Below, in pieces: positions 1 through 11,367 of a DNA stretch of 64,000 nt (positions are counted from its first letter, which is position 1; every line of letters starts with the position of its first letter). The stretch is from Zingiber officinale. Lineage: Eukaryota > Streptophyta > Magnoliopsida > Zingiberales > Zingiberaceae. The translations under genes and the position numbers were made by a program. The stretch lies in the NCBI RefSeq assembly GCF_018446385.1, contig NC_055987.1:10935705-10999704 (forward strand). The letters are read 5' to 3'. The notes under the pieces are model-generated. The model was given only the letters and a program-made list of their open reading frames with translations. It ran no database searches and was not told the DNA's origin.

Positions 1-2200
1 CTTAGCTTAATTAAGTGTTCTCGGGGAATAATATATATAATTTTGTTGACTTAACAGATCTTCTGTTCATTGTCAACAAATTATAAAAATAAGTGGTTGG
101 AGCCATTAGTAATCATCAAACATAATATATATTCGGATCAGAATTTCATATTTCAAAACCAATGCAAGTCAAGAATGAATCAATCCAAAAGCTGCAAGTC
201 AAGAATGAACCAATGCTCTTTTAGCTCCACTTTTAATAGTGAATATATATAGCTGCAGTATCTTGATATATATATATATAAAGATTTTGTTTGCGAGCAG
301 GATTTAATATATATCAAATCAATAAATGAATCTTATCCTTCAAAGAAAGCTGCAAATTGAGAACAGTACACTAAAAAGTTTACATTTCCAAATTGACCCC
401 GAGTCTTTTCAAAACCTAATTATATTACTTGTCTTATTCAAAGAATTCGACTATATATCAACAATGTCATAGAAATCTAATTAATCATATAACCAATAAT
501 TATGATTAATATCTCAATAAACCCCCACCAATAAATAATAATTATGATCATTAACACATGTTCACTATAATAATATGACTCAAGCAATCTATACATTAAA
601 GAGATACTTAACTAGTTAATTAAAAATACATTTGACAAATATTGGAGTCTGATTGAGATCATGCATGTGAGGCAAAGTGAGAGGAATCTGATGGTGGTGG
701 CCTCGCCCTCCACCACCATCACCGTCACCATCCTCTTGGTTCTTTATTTGTTTTGTTGCCATCCTTTGTTGCACCAAAGAGGGGGGAGGGAGAGAGAGGG
801 AGAGAGAGGGAGGGGGGACTAAGTCATAAAGCTAAAGTTGTCATGTTCCATTGACAGAAGAAGCTCTTTCATAACTCAAAACTTACATTTGTTTTACACT
901 CGATCTAGAGTTTATTTACATTGGGAATAAACTCGAGTAGAGTTATTGAGAATAAATAAGTAGAGTTGTCATCTTACAGAGGTTGATACTCTGTCAGATC
1001 TCTCATACTATATATCAAACACCTTGCTATATGCACTCTGACAATTATAACCCATGCAGATGCAGGGAGGTTTCTCTTTTTTTACCCCTCTTTTTCCTTT
1101 AATTTTGTACTACTTGGATAAAAGCCTCAGACACCACCTTTATTCTCCAATGGAGGGCCAATTTAAGAAAGCTGCCTTGGTCTTTGCGAAAGCGACGATA
1201 ACCTAGATTCCTTCAGCCACACTACTCATGCATCTATGGACCCCAGGCCCCCTCCCTCTCCTAGTTAAGTTAATTGCCCCTTCTTCATTCTCTTTCTTCT
1301 CCATTCTCCATTTCTCCTCTCATATTTCAGTGCATGATCGGCTTCTACGACTACTGGCAATTGCAGGAATTTTAGTGACACAGTGGCTTAGCTTTCGGCT
1401 CTCTTTTATCTGTATATAGTACACTGCCTTTACTTGATCTACACATGATGAACATCAAATTAACTGTGGATCTACATGTTCGTAGCTAGTGAATGGAAAT
1501 TAATCCAACAGCCTGGTTATTGTACCTAATGAAAGGTAAATGACAGTGCATGCATGCACGAGGATGCATGTTTACACACATTGATACAAACCAATCCATG
1601 CAAGTAGAAGTAGTACTGTTGGTCAAAAGCTGTTCTTCCTCTATCTCTCAAAAGATGAGAAGTAATGCTTCATGAAAGCTTTAATCTGAATCTCTCTTAC
1701 AAAGATGCAGGGAAAAAATAAAGCTTCAATTGTAATAATAATATTAATAATTTATGCTACTTTTAGCTTATATGATATACAAATAAGATATGAGTAGTCT
1801 AGCTAGATAATTTTTTTCTTAACAAGATGCACACATGATCTTGTAAACCTGTAAATGATCAATGTAATTAATTATATAAATATTCATCATGCAATATAAT
1901 TACATGATCAATGTAATTAAGCCATTATATGCAACAGGAGAGAGATGTTTCTAAACTTGATTAATTAGAACATTTTGTTTAGGAAAAAAAAAATCAACGA
2001 GACACTGAAGCTAGCATGATCGATTAGCAAATGATCCAGCCAACCTGATGCATATCGTGCATCAGTTTATATATAATTCGACTGTATATAAGTAAAATAC
2101 ACAGCATATTAGTTAAGAACACACAACCTAGTTAATAGTAATCCGAAATTAACCGAGCTGAATGAAACCTAGCTACCACCTACCTACATTTCTTAGACTC
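1..2200. other. AT-rich intergenic DNA downstream of the Dof gene
   Basis: No coding region can be supported here; the short open frames have no family resemblance and poor composition. Visible items are a perfect 12-bp inverted repeat at 689-700/710-721, a GA-rich tract near 779-815 and short TA-rich runs. The last part, up to about 2367, probably contains the 3'UTR of the minus-strand Dof gene. Confidence 0.6.
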
Positions 2201-2367
2201 GATATCCCTTGTAGTAGTAATCCGTCATGATCATATCATCACAAGTTACTAATTAACTTCTTAATTCTTCTTCAAATGCTCTCCGTCGATCGGTGCTCTT
2301 CGAAGCCATTGCTCAAAAACTAATTAGCTTCTGGTCTATCAACGCCACAATATTGCAGTTATCATGA

Positions 2368-3660
2368 TCACATTAGATTGCCCAGGGAAGAGTTGTTGAA
2401 TCCAGATAAATCGGGAGCCCATCCACCACCACCACCACCACCGTCGCCACCATTGCTGGTACTTCCGCCGCCGCCGCCGCCGCTTCCATTCCAAAATAAT
2501 TGATCATTGCGAGAAAGACCAAGATACTGCATCCTCGCTAAATTATGAAACATTTGTTGGTTGTTGTTCTTATCCTCCATCTTCACCGCCGACGGCTCAG
2601 ACGATTGCACGTGTCCCGCAAATGATCCGGCAATGAACGAGCCGCCGCCGTCGCCTTGGAAAGGGTAGACCGGCATCGGAGCCGGAGGCGGCAGTGCGTG
2701 ATCGAGATGCCCTTCTCCTAGAAGAGGGAATTGCGTCAACTGCTGTAGCCTCAAATTCTCGGCTGCGGTCGCGAGCTGGTAATCCAATGTGTTCGCCGGT
2801 GGTTGGACTACTCCAGCTCCGTAGCCGCCGAAGTCGCGAAGCTGGTGCAGCGAGGCCATGAACGGAAGCTGGTGCAACGAGGCGGCCGAGGTGGTGGCCG
2901 CCGAGGAGGATCCAGAGGTGGCCACCGCCGAAGGGATCACAGCGGCAGCCGCGGTGGATGTGTTGGTTGAATTGGCAGAGCTGGAGGAGGGTTTGGTGCG
3001 CTTGTTGCGGCGGCATCCTCCCCCAACGGGGACGTTGCGGAGGGCGCCTCCGCGGGTCCAGTAACGGCGGCAGGTCTTGCAGAAGTGGCGCGGCTGCGAG
3101 AGGGAGTAGTTGTTGAAGTAGCAGAACTTGGTGTTGGCCGAATAGCACCGGGGGCACTTCATCCCCGCCTCCAGTTGCGGGATCTTCGCCAGTCGGGCTC
3201 GGTCCGACATGGAGCCTGGCCGGATTGATCCGGCTGCGAGGGCCAAGCCTGCCGGTGGCGGCAACTGGGAACTACCATCTCCGCTTCCGCCGCCGCCGCT
3301 ACTGCTTCCTAGTAGACGAATTTGTTGATGCTGCTGCTGCTGCTGTGGTTGCTGTTGCTATAAGAATAGATGAATATTCAAATGATCATGATAATTCTGA
3401 AACAACAACAACAAAAAAAAAAAAAAGAATAAAGCAAGAAATTAATGGTGTGTGTAGTGGTGGTATATTCAAGAACAAAAGTGAGGTTTTTTTAAAGTCT
3501 TTTTTTTTGTGTGTGTGAGAGAGATGCAATTAAAGAGAAAGCACTGAATTAAGGAAGAAAAAGATAGGAGGAGGAGGAAGAGGAGAAAGCAAAGGAAGGC
3601 ACTCACCTGCTGGTTCAAATTAGGTGGATCTAGATAGAGAGGAAGAGAAGAGAAAACCAT
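2368..3660 (-). CDS. Dof zinc-finger transcription factor (DOF3.6/DOF5.1-like), two exons
   Basis: Plant-specific DNA-binding protein that recognises AAAG sites in the nucleus. Two exons: 3607-3660 (18 codons, starting [14 protein letters not shown]) and 2368-3357. The intron has GT (complement of 3605-3606) and AG (complement of 3358-3359) and falls in phase 0, giving 347 residues. A polyQ run follows the junction. The Dof finger spans about residues 84-138, with zinc ligands C86, C89, C111 and C114 (CX2CX21CX2C), followed by a basic RRNKR patch. The tail is Ser/Asn/Gly-rich and ends in a DLSGFNNSS-type motif. The tiny first exon with the YLDPPN motif plus this C-terminus match the DOF3.6 (OBP3)/DOF5.1 clade. 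The minus-strand codon at 3264 is TTG, so the long exon has no ATG of its own there and needs exon 1. The gene looks intact. Confidence 0.93.
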
Positions 3661-3890
3661 GGTTGGCCAAGAAGCTAGCTATAGCTTTGTGCTTCCTCCT
3701 AACCTTTAAGAGTGATTTCTTTTTTTTGCAAAAGGTTGATAGTGGTGGAGAATCACACATCCACAAGGAGAGAGTTGCAGAGAGAGCAAGGCACACAAAG
3801 GAGAGGGGGAGGAGGAGAGGAGAAAAAGGAAGAAAGGAATTAATTTATTATTTCTATATTATCATTATCGTGTAGTGGCGATTATATATA
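3661..3890 (-). promoter_or_regulatory. Dof 5' leader and core promoter region
   Basis: On the minus strand the sequence upstream of the ATG is rich in CT/TC runs (GA-rich on the plus strand, 3765-3840), a common feature of plant 5' leaders. A TATA-like stretch (TATATATAA, minus strand) lies around 3874-3888. Its spacing would put transcription start near 3840-3850. This is inferred from sequence only. Confidence 0.4.
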
Positions 3891-3899
3891 TAAATATAT

Positions 3900-4550
3900 T
3901 TTTAATTGATTGTGTCCGGTTGGCAAAGAGAAGTAGAGAGATTCCTGAGCCTTAGCCCTTAAGCTTTTAATGGCGGCATGCCATTTCAGTTATGCATAGG
4001 GTTGTTAATGAATTGAGTATTAGTGAATCAGTTTGATGTTCAATTTAATCAGAGTTTATTTATATTCATTTAATATATATAAATTTAATAATTTTTTAAA
4101 TTAAATAAATAAATTTAAATATATATGTTTAGTTTGTTAATGTTCGTGAACAACGTTCGTGAATCATATTTATCAATAAAACTCTTATTAGTATGATAAA
4201 AAAATAAATAAAAGTTTTAAAATGAACAAATAAGTTTGTATTATCAAGTTCAATAATCAACTAAATAAATTTGAAATATAAAAAATTTCAAACAATCAAA
4301 TAATCTTGAATTAAAAATTTTAGACTCGGCTTAATTATTTTATCAAATAACTTTGAATATCATAAAATTTAGCTCGACTTGACTTGTTTATAACTCTTTT
4401 GCATGATAGGGTATCCTAGAAGTGTAATACCAACATTTTAAAATTAATCTTACGGAGTTATCTCGAGATTGGAATTTTAAGATGTAACCAGTTTAGTTTA
4501 GTATGTAAGATTTTAAAAGTTATTGACAAATCATGTATTTTAAGCACGAG
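3900..4550. other. AT-rich spacer with MITE-like repeat words
   Basis: No gene is visible. The stretch has runs such as ATAAATTTAATA and scattered direct and inverted words like GTTCGTGAA. It may be more of the repeat family seen at 4551-4680 and 16150-16446, but I cannot define ends. Confidence 0.4.
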
Positions 4551-4698
4551 AGGGGTGCAAATGAATCAAGCTATTAGTAAGTTATTCATATTTCGGTTCA
4601 AAAAAAAAGTTTGTTCAATTAAGTTAATAAGCCGAGCTCGAGTTATCGATATTTAGTTCATGAGATCGTAAACATATTTATTTAGAGGGTCGTGAACA

Positions 4699-4701
<3 letters not shown>

Positions 4702-4773
<72 letters not shown>
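4702..4773. repeat. (TA)n microsatellite
   Basis: About 70 bases of almost pure TA repeat lie at the insertion point of the gypsy-like element. A second shorter TA run (about 4793-4810) sits between two copies of a 23-bp block at 4772-4794 and 4810-4832. Confidence 0.9.
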
Positions 4774-4776
<3 letters not shown>

Positions 4777-4810
4777 GAGCCATGTGGGGATGGATATATA
4801 TATATATATA

Positions 4811-5875
4811 TTAAGAGCCATGTGGGGATGGATAAGAGTCATGTGAAGAGGGAAGATTTTTTTTCCCTTCCTCTCTCCAAGAGGAATACTTTTTAGACTT
4901 CTCTTCCTCCTTTAACAAAGAACATCTCTTAGACTTTTCTTTTCCTTCCCTCTTAATGACATCCTTCAATGGGATGCAACTCTTGGCCTTCCCTCCAAGA
5001 GGCACACCCCTTGGTTGGTCCCCTCTATATAAAGATTAGGGAAGGGAAGAAATGAGGGGAAGAAAATAAAAGGGAGGACTGTTCATTCTATTCTATTATA
5101 ATTTCTGACCCACGAGCCGTCTCCAGCCCATGAGTCGTCTTCGACCTCCTCACATCCTCCAGCAGCTGAGGCTACTCGCAGCCGGTTGATGCCCGCAGCC
5201 GGATGACATGTCTTCAGTTGTCCTCTAGATCATCATCATTACCGTATGCCCTCAGATCCAGCCGACTGTACATGCTCGATGACGATCCGGCATTCACTCC
5301 TTTGATATAGTCTATCTCCGACCTTTGATCCACTATTATGTTTCGGTCATCGAACCGTTGTTGTATTCCAGCCTTCGAGCTATTGCTGTATTCTGACCTA
5401 CAAGTCATTGTCATATTCTAATGATCTAGACTGCATCCAGCTCTGTGCCGACAGATCCCTGTGGCATCCGGCTCCATGTCGTCAGGTCCGGCTCTATGCC
5501 ATCAGATTGGCTCCTCCGTCTCACATTCATTTACTCTTCCAGATCATGACGACTCGATCAGCATCACGGCCAGCTCACCAATCCATCCGAGAACGCCCCT
5601 TTGGGCCAGGGTATGTCACTGTACTTATTCTTTATTCATTTCATTATTCTACCATTAATCTGTTCCTTATATATCTATGGGATCTGCCTCGAGCATCGGG
5701 GTGCCAAGGACCGAGGAATCTCGGGCCCTGCCTGCAAGTAGCATTTATCAGAGATTTTATGACGACTGGGCCAACATAGAAGACAGCTCATCACACTCAC
5801 CCTTTGGGTCATGGCGACTTGGTCTGCGTTCCAGCCACGTCATTTCGGTAGTTCCGTCTTCTCAGATTCCCTACA
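4811..5875 (+). repeat. 5' LTR of the LARD-type element
   Basis: This is a direct repeat of 15148-16143, including shared stretches around GAGGAATACTTT and a TCTATATAAAG/TATATAAAGGTTAGG promoter-like region near 5025-5040. The outer edge is blurred by the TA repeat and a small duplication. Confidence 0.8.
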
Positions 5876-6125
5876 GGATCATAATGGCGCCATTGAGCTC
5901 GTGACTTTCAATCTACCTGACTTCACTCACCAGGACTTTCACCTAGCTTCACTCACCGGAAATTTCACCTGCCTAGTTTCACTCACTAGGTCTTTCACCT
6001 GACTTCACTCACCAGGATTTTCAACTGTCTGGCTTCACTCACTAGGACTTCCCCTTGCCTAACCTCCAGTTAGGACTTTCCCAGTCAAGTATCCGGTCAA
6101 CTCTTTGACATACTTGACTCTTCTT

Positions 6126-7876
6126 TGTTGGGATCCTTCGTACTCGGCTAGAGAGGGGGGTGTGAATAGCCGCCCCAAATCGTTCGCGTTTCTTTCTACA
6201 AACTAGGGTTAGCGCAGCGGAAATAAAACAGTAGAAACGAAAGCGGAGAAATCAAACCTCAACACGCGTCGATGTAACGAGGTTCGGAGATGATACTCCT
6301 ACTCCTCGGCGTGTCCGTAAGGTGGACGAGCCCTATCAATCCGTCGGTGGATGAGTCCCCGGAAAACCGGCTAATATGAACTCCTTATGGGTGGAGAAAC
6401 CTCACCACAAATACTTTGCAACAGCAATAAGGAGTACAAAATAGAACAAGAAAGCAAAACAGAAATGTAACAACACTTGCTTGCCTTCTCGAAGTCAGCA
6501 GGAACCCTGGTGAAGCAGCAGCTTCTCGGATCCAAGCCTAGCTAGAAAACCAGCAACAGGAAGAAGCTAACGCGAAGCTTTAGCACCCAACGAGCTCAAC
6601 AAAGCTCAGCAGGAAGAAGAAGCAGAAGCTTCAGTTAGGAGAGAACTTCCAGAAGGAAGAAGTAGTAGCAGGGGGAGAGTCTTCACCGAAGTCCTGTCGC
6701 CCTCTTTTATACCTGCGAAGAAGAACTAGCGAAGACAGGAGATTCCCTGATCGGTCCATGGACCGATCAGGGAACCTCCGATCGGTCCACGCACCGATCG
6801 AGGCCGTCCTCGTCGATCGGCGTCTCGATCGTGGTCTCACCGATCAGAACCTCCGATCGGTCCATGACCGATCGTGATTCGCTTAGCCATCGATCTATGC
6901 TCGATCGGTCCGCCGACCGATCAGAAGCTGCGCACATTCGACCGATCCACGGCTTTCTTTTCGCGAGGTTGCGTTGCCTCGATCGGTCTCCGGACATCGA
7001 TCAGATTACAATCGATGAGCCATCGATTCGATTCGATCGGTCACTGACCGATCGTGGCAACCGTCACCGGATCGGTCACCGCATCGATCCAAACTTCTCA
7101 CCCTAAACCTAAGGCTTCCACACCAACATCCGGTCAACCTTGACTGTTGGTACATCATCCCTAGCATCCGGTCACTCCTTTGACCCACTTCCGCCAAGTG
7201 TCCGGTCAACCTTTGACCTACTTGGACTTTCCAACACCAAGTCCGATCATCCCCGATCCATCCGGATTTTCCTTGCCCGCTTTACTCACGGACTTTCCAC
7301 CGGCTTCACTCACCGGATTTCCACACCGCCTAACATCCCGCTAGGACTTTCTCACCGCTCGCTTCACTTACCAGACTTTCCAACCGCCTAACATCCCGCT
7401 TAGGACTTTCCCACCGCCTCGGCTTCACCAGGGACTTTCCACACCGCCTAACATCCCGCTTAGGACTTTCCCACCGTGGCTTCACTCACGGACTTTCCAC
7501 CGCCTAACATCCCGCTTAGGACTTTCCGCTCACTCACCGGGACTTACCGCCTAACATCCAGCTTAGGACTTTCCCACTGCCAAGCTCCCTGCTTTCCAGT
7601 GCCAAGTCTCCATACTTGGACTTTTCCAGTGTCAGGTCAACCAGGTCAACCCTGACCTACGGTTGCACCAATAATCTCCCAAACATCTATTCTTGTCCCA
7701 CATCAAGAATAGAACTCTCTCACGAGTGTCAAACATCAACATGCAACACAACTAGGTCAACCTTGACCAAAGGTTGCACCGACAATCTTCCCAAGTCAAA
7801 CATCAAAATACAACTCGAGTCACGTCAACTTGAGTCGGGTCAACCAGGTCAACCTTGACCTAAGGTTGCACCAACA
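6126..7876 (-). repeat. 3' LTR of the gag-only element
   Basis: TGTTGGGATCC...TTGCACCAACA, 1751 bases. It contains a cluster of GATCGGT...ACCGATC palindromes (about 6750-7085) and a tandem region of CCTAACATCCCGCTTAGGACTT units (about 7320-7570). Confidence 0.9.
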
Positions 7877-7890
7877 ATCTCCCCCTTTTT
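7877..7890 (-). other. Polypurine tract
   Basis: The minus strand reads AAAAAGGGGGAGAT directly against the 3' LTR boundary. This is the expected primer position for plus-strand synthesis and fixes the element's orientation. Confidence 0.85.
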
Positions 7891-7909
7891 GATGTTTGAC
7901 AAAATCATA

Positions 7910-8125
7910 ATCAAGTTAGGTTAACCCGATAACCTAACTTAGGTTTTCAATCATCTTTCCAATGTCCAATGTTCTTTTCTTGAACATTCTCTGGACATTC
8001 TCCCCTTAGGTTAACCCAATAACCTAACTTGGGCTCTCCAATAATTCTCCCCCTTTTTGACACACATCAAAAAGAATTCCAAGCTTAGGTTAACCCGATA
8101 ACCTAACTTGGGTTCTCCAATAATT
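7910..8125. repeat. Three copies of a TTAGGTTAACCCGATAACCTAA-type unit
   Basis: In the 3' non-coding part of the gag-only element, a unit built on TTAGGTTAACC..GATAACCTAACTT recurs near 7915, 8005 and 8087. TTAGGTTA and TAACCTAA are inverse complements, so each unit can form a short hairpin. Confidence 0.7.
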
Positions 8126-9802
8126 CTCCAATGAATACTCTCCCCTTTTTGACACACATCAAAAAGACAAAGGAGAGTATCAAGGTCAAGAGTTTCTTCC
8201 TAATAAAAGTCCCATACCTTTCATTGAAACTCTTAATTTCCCCCTTTGATACTAAACTCAACAATCAACTTAGTGATACTTCCATATCACTAATCCTCAA
8301 GAGTCTTAAGGAGTACAAACTCCCCCTAAAAATCAACTCCTCTTGACAATTAGGTAAGACTCCCCCTAGAGGTCAACTCCCCCTTGACCATTGCACCAAC
8401 AATGTCTTTGAGAGTTCCAAACCTTAAAAATCCACAAAACCCAACTTCCAGCTGAAATTTCAGACCAACAGCTGAAAAATCAGAAACTGGCACGCACTGA
8501 TCGGTCCCCAGACCGATCTGGATCGGTCCCCGGACCGATCCACGCTTCACTGATCGCACTGGATCGTCACTGATCGGTCACCAGACCGATCAGAACTTCC
8601 CTGGATCGGTCCGGTGACCGATCCACACTCTGAAATCAGAGATTCAGAAACTCCTAATAAATTCTCGGAAAATTCCAAAAATCGTAAAATTTTGAGGATA
8701 CACTCCTCATACCATATACTATCATGGAAAAATAATTTTCTATGAAAATAGTTTCCATTTTTCAATCTTGATACAAAGTTCAAAAACTTTGAAAAAGTTC
8801 AAGTTTAACTCAACTTTGTATCACAATGTTCAATGATGAATGCTATCACTAGGAAAGCTTCATCAAGGTTTTTCAAATCAATTTTAAAATGCTTTTAAAA
8901 TCATTTGAATTTAGGACCATAATCTTAGGGCTAGATGTACATGACTTGTACACAAGCTTTCCCTATGATCCTCCTTTTCTTGAATTAGGCTCATCTAGGT
9001 ACAAAAACTATGCACCTTGATCCTAACTCATGATCCTAATATCTCACACACATCTAAGGTGTATCAAACCACATTCAAGTCAATTTGATGTGAGATATGG
9101 GTTAAGGTCAACTTAGGCTAAGTTCTCATGCATTTTCTAAACATCAATTTGATCTCAATATCAAATTATATGTTTGTCCTTAAATCAATTTCATTGATTA
9201 TAATGCAAGAGATGATGACATGGCATATAATGATATCATAAGTAAAAACATGTGCCAATGTCATGATGTCATGGCATAAAGTTTGAGACTAAACTAACAC
9301 ATGACATATAATAACCTAAGCATTATCATGGCATTTCAAATGATCATAAATTAAATATGATGTCATGACATGACATATGGCAAACAACCATGGTAAGTTA
9401 ACACAAATAAAATACCTAGATTACCTATCTAAGTATCCTTAATCACTTAGCTAACTTAAATTCTAATCCTAGATTGCCCAAAGTGCTCCAAGAAAATGTC
9501 ACAACCCAAATTGACATTTCTTGATCTCTTGTTTGATTTATACCATTTAAAATTCTACAAGAGTAGCACTTCTAAGTTAAGGCCCGGATTGCCTTGATTA
9601 CCTAAGAGAATATCAAAATCCCAATTTGATATTTCTCTAGGTTTTTCCAAATTGTGTCAATTTAAAGTAAGATTAATATATTCTCACTTTGGCACAACTT
9701 ACTCTTCCAAGGAGTGAATGACAAAGATTATTCCATTTCATTTTCAAAGGTTCCCAAACACCTTGAAAATGCTCCTTGAGTGTCAATTTCCTCAAAGTTG
9801 GG

Positions 9803-10399
9803 TTAACTACCCTTCTTATTGGAGTTGACACTCTCTAACCCATCTATGGGGTAGAAGATGCTCCTAGGAACCCAATACCTATTAGAGCTCATTGGGTTCA
9901 CTAAATATTCACTAGGGATAACTTCCCTAGCAACCCTCCTAATGACCCTCTTAGGCTTTAAAGCCTTGGTCATTTGGGTCTCATCAAGGTCAACTATAGG
10001 GGTGACTTCCCTTGTCACCTTGGTAGTGGTCTTCCTAGCCCTAGGTTTTGTTCCATAATCGAATGGAACATTATGATAGGTGGGCTTGACCAATTGGGAC
10101 TTAGGTTTGTGACTCAAACCTTTCTTGTCCTTGGACTTGGGTTTTTGACCCCTAGACCCTAGAGTCAAATCCTTAAGAGTCTTTTCTAGAGAGTCAAGTC
10201 TTGACCTTAAGACTTGATTTTCTTTCTCTAATACCTCAAGTTTTGATTTGTCATTCTTTCTTGAGGTGTTCCTAGGCATGTGTCTAGTTGATTTAGGGTT
10301 TCTACCTAGGTTTTCCTTAACCTTAGAAGTGTTAATCCTAGGGTTAGCATTCCTAGTAGTATCCCTATCTAGGTTGACATGTTTAGCACCTAAGCACAT
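9803..10399 (-). CDS. Second gag-region frame with coiled coil (element-encoded)
   Basis: A 198-residue open frame in the gag-only element, downstream of the zinc-knuckle frame. It is Lys/Arg/Asn-rich and has a leucine-heptad stretch (LEVLEKENQVLRSRLDSLEK) at about residues 55-75, suggesting a coiled coil. This kind of segment is seen in long gag polyproteins of plant copia elements. No enzyme motif is present. Fossil element sequence. Confidence 0.5.
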   Translation of the reverse strand: MCLGAKHVNLDRDTTRNANPRINTSKVKENLGRNPKSTRHMPRNTSRKNDKSKLEVLEKENQVLRSRLDSLEKTLKDLTLGSRGQKPKSKDKKGLSHKPKSQLVKPTYHNVPFDYGTKPRARKTTTKVTREVTPIVDLDETQMTKALKPKRVIRRVAREVIPSEYLVNPMSSNRYWVPRSIFYPIDGLESVNSNKKGS

Positions 10400-10523
10400 G
10401 TATTGATTTCTAGTGTTAACATGCTTATCATTATTGACTAATGCAATAAAATTACTAGCATGTATCCTACTAGAATTGCACGAATGAGCCTTAAAAGATA
10501 CCTTAGGGTTTGCCTTAGCTCCC

Positions 10524-11306
10524 CTATCGATGTGCGTCTCTTGCCCTTATGAGGTTGCCTCCCCTTGAACAATGACTCCTATAGTGTCCCCTTTGCTTGC
10601 ATTGGAAGCACACGATGTGCTCCTTGCCCTTGCGTTTCGGGACTCCGGCTTCCTTGACCTTTGGCGCCGGTGGAGTCTTTCTTACCCTCTTTGGACATTT
10701 ACTCTTGTAATGTCCACGTTCCCTACACTCAAAGCACATAATATGTAATTTAATTGAACTTAAATTGCTTGAGTTACCTAGGGTTGAGGGTGGATGCGAG
10801 CTCTCTTCTTCATCCCTCCCGGAGGTAGAAGCTTCTTCTTCTTGCTCCGAACTTGAAGAAGAACTCTCCTCCTCTTCTTCCTTGGATGTTGAGTAGCCCT
10901 CAACTCCCAATTCGCTTCTTCCATGATGTGAGCTACTTGGCTCACTAGGCTCCTCTTCATGGCTTGAAGTGGAGCTCTCCTCATGGAGTTTGGCCAAGTT
11001 GTTCCACAACTCCTTGGCATTGTTGTACCTATCTATCTTGCACAAAACATTATTAGGTAAAGCAAATTCAATAATTTTTGTTACCTCGTCATTGATTTCG
11101 GATTGTCGGATTTGCTCTTTCGTCCACTCCTTCTTCTTGATAGGTTTTCCTTCCTCTTCCATCGGAGGGGAAAACCCTTCTTGTACACAAAACCAATTTA
11201 ACATATTAGTTCTACGAAAATACATCATCCTTACCTTCCAATATGTGAAGTTGTCGTGAGACTCGTAGAAGGGTTGAATGGTGATGTCTTCTCCATAGAG
11301 ATCCAT
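10524..11306 (-). CDS. Gag-like protein with two CCHC zinc knuckles (element-encoded)
   Basis: 260 residues if begun at the first ATG after the primer site (complement of 11304-11306, MDLYGEDITIQPF). The N-terminal part (about 1-130) has the copia gag pattern with YWKVRMMYF and LWNNLAKLHE. A Ser/Glu-rich linker follows, then two zinc knuckles CX2CX4HX4C (CFECRERGHYKSKC and CFQCKQRGHYRSHC). The protein would package element RNA. A longer in-frame extension runs upstream through the primer site into the LTR but is unlikely to be translated. No pol follows. Confidence 0.75.
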   Translation of the reverse strand: MDLYGEDITIQPFYESHDNFTYWKVRMMYFRRTNMLNWFCVQEGFSPPMEEEGKPIKKKEWTKEQIRQSEINDEVTKIIEFALPNNVLCKIDRYNNAKELWNNLAKLHEESSTSSHEEEPSEPSSSHHGRSELGVEGYSTSKEEEEESSSSSSEQEEEASTSGRDEEESSHPPSTLGNSSNLSSIKLHIMCFECRERGHYKSKCPKRVRKTPPAPKVKEAGVPKRKGKEHIVCFQCKQRGHYRSHCSRGGNLIRARDAHR

Positions 11307-11353
11307 CTCTAGCCCGTGCTCCCCCGGGTGTTGATCCGTCGAAGAGCGGCCTC

Positions 11354-11365
11354 GCTCTGATACCA
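11354..11365 (-). other. Primer binding site (initiator tRNA-Met type)
   Basis: The minus strand reads TGGTATCAGAGC, the usual plant copia primer site, two bases inside the 5' LTR boundary. Confidence 0.88.
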
Positions 11366-11367
11366 CT

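Noticed and set aside
841-880. miR156-like word TGACAGAAGAAGC
   Set aside because: It matches only the first part of the mature sequence and has no complementary arm nearby.
2597-3157. 186-codon minus-strand open frame in the Dof region
   Set aside because: Out-of-frame shadow of the Dof exon.
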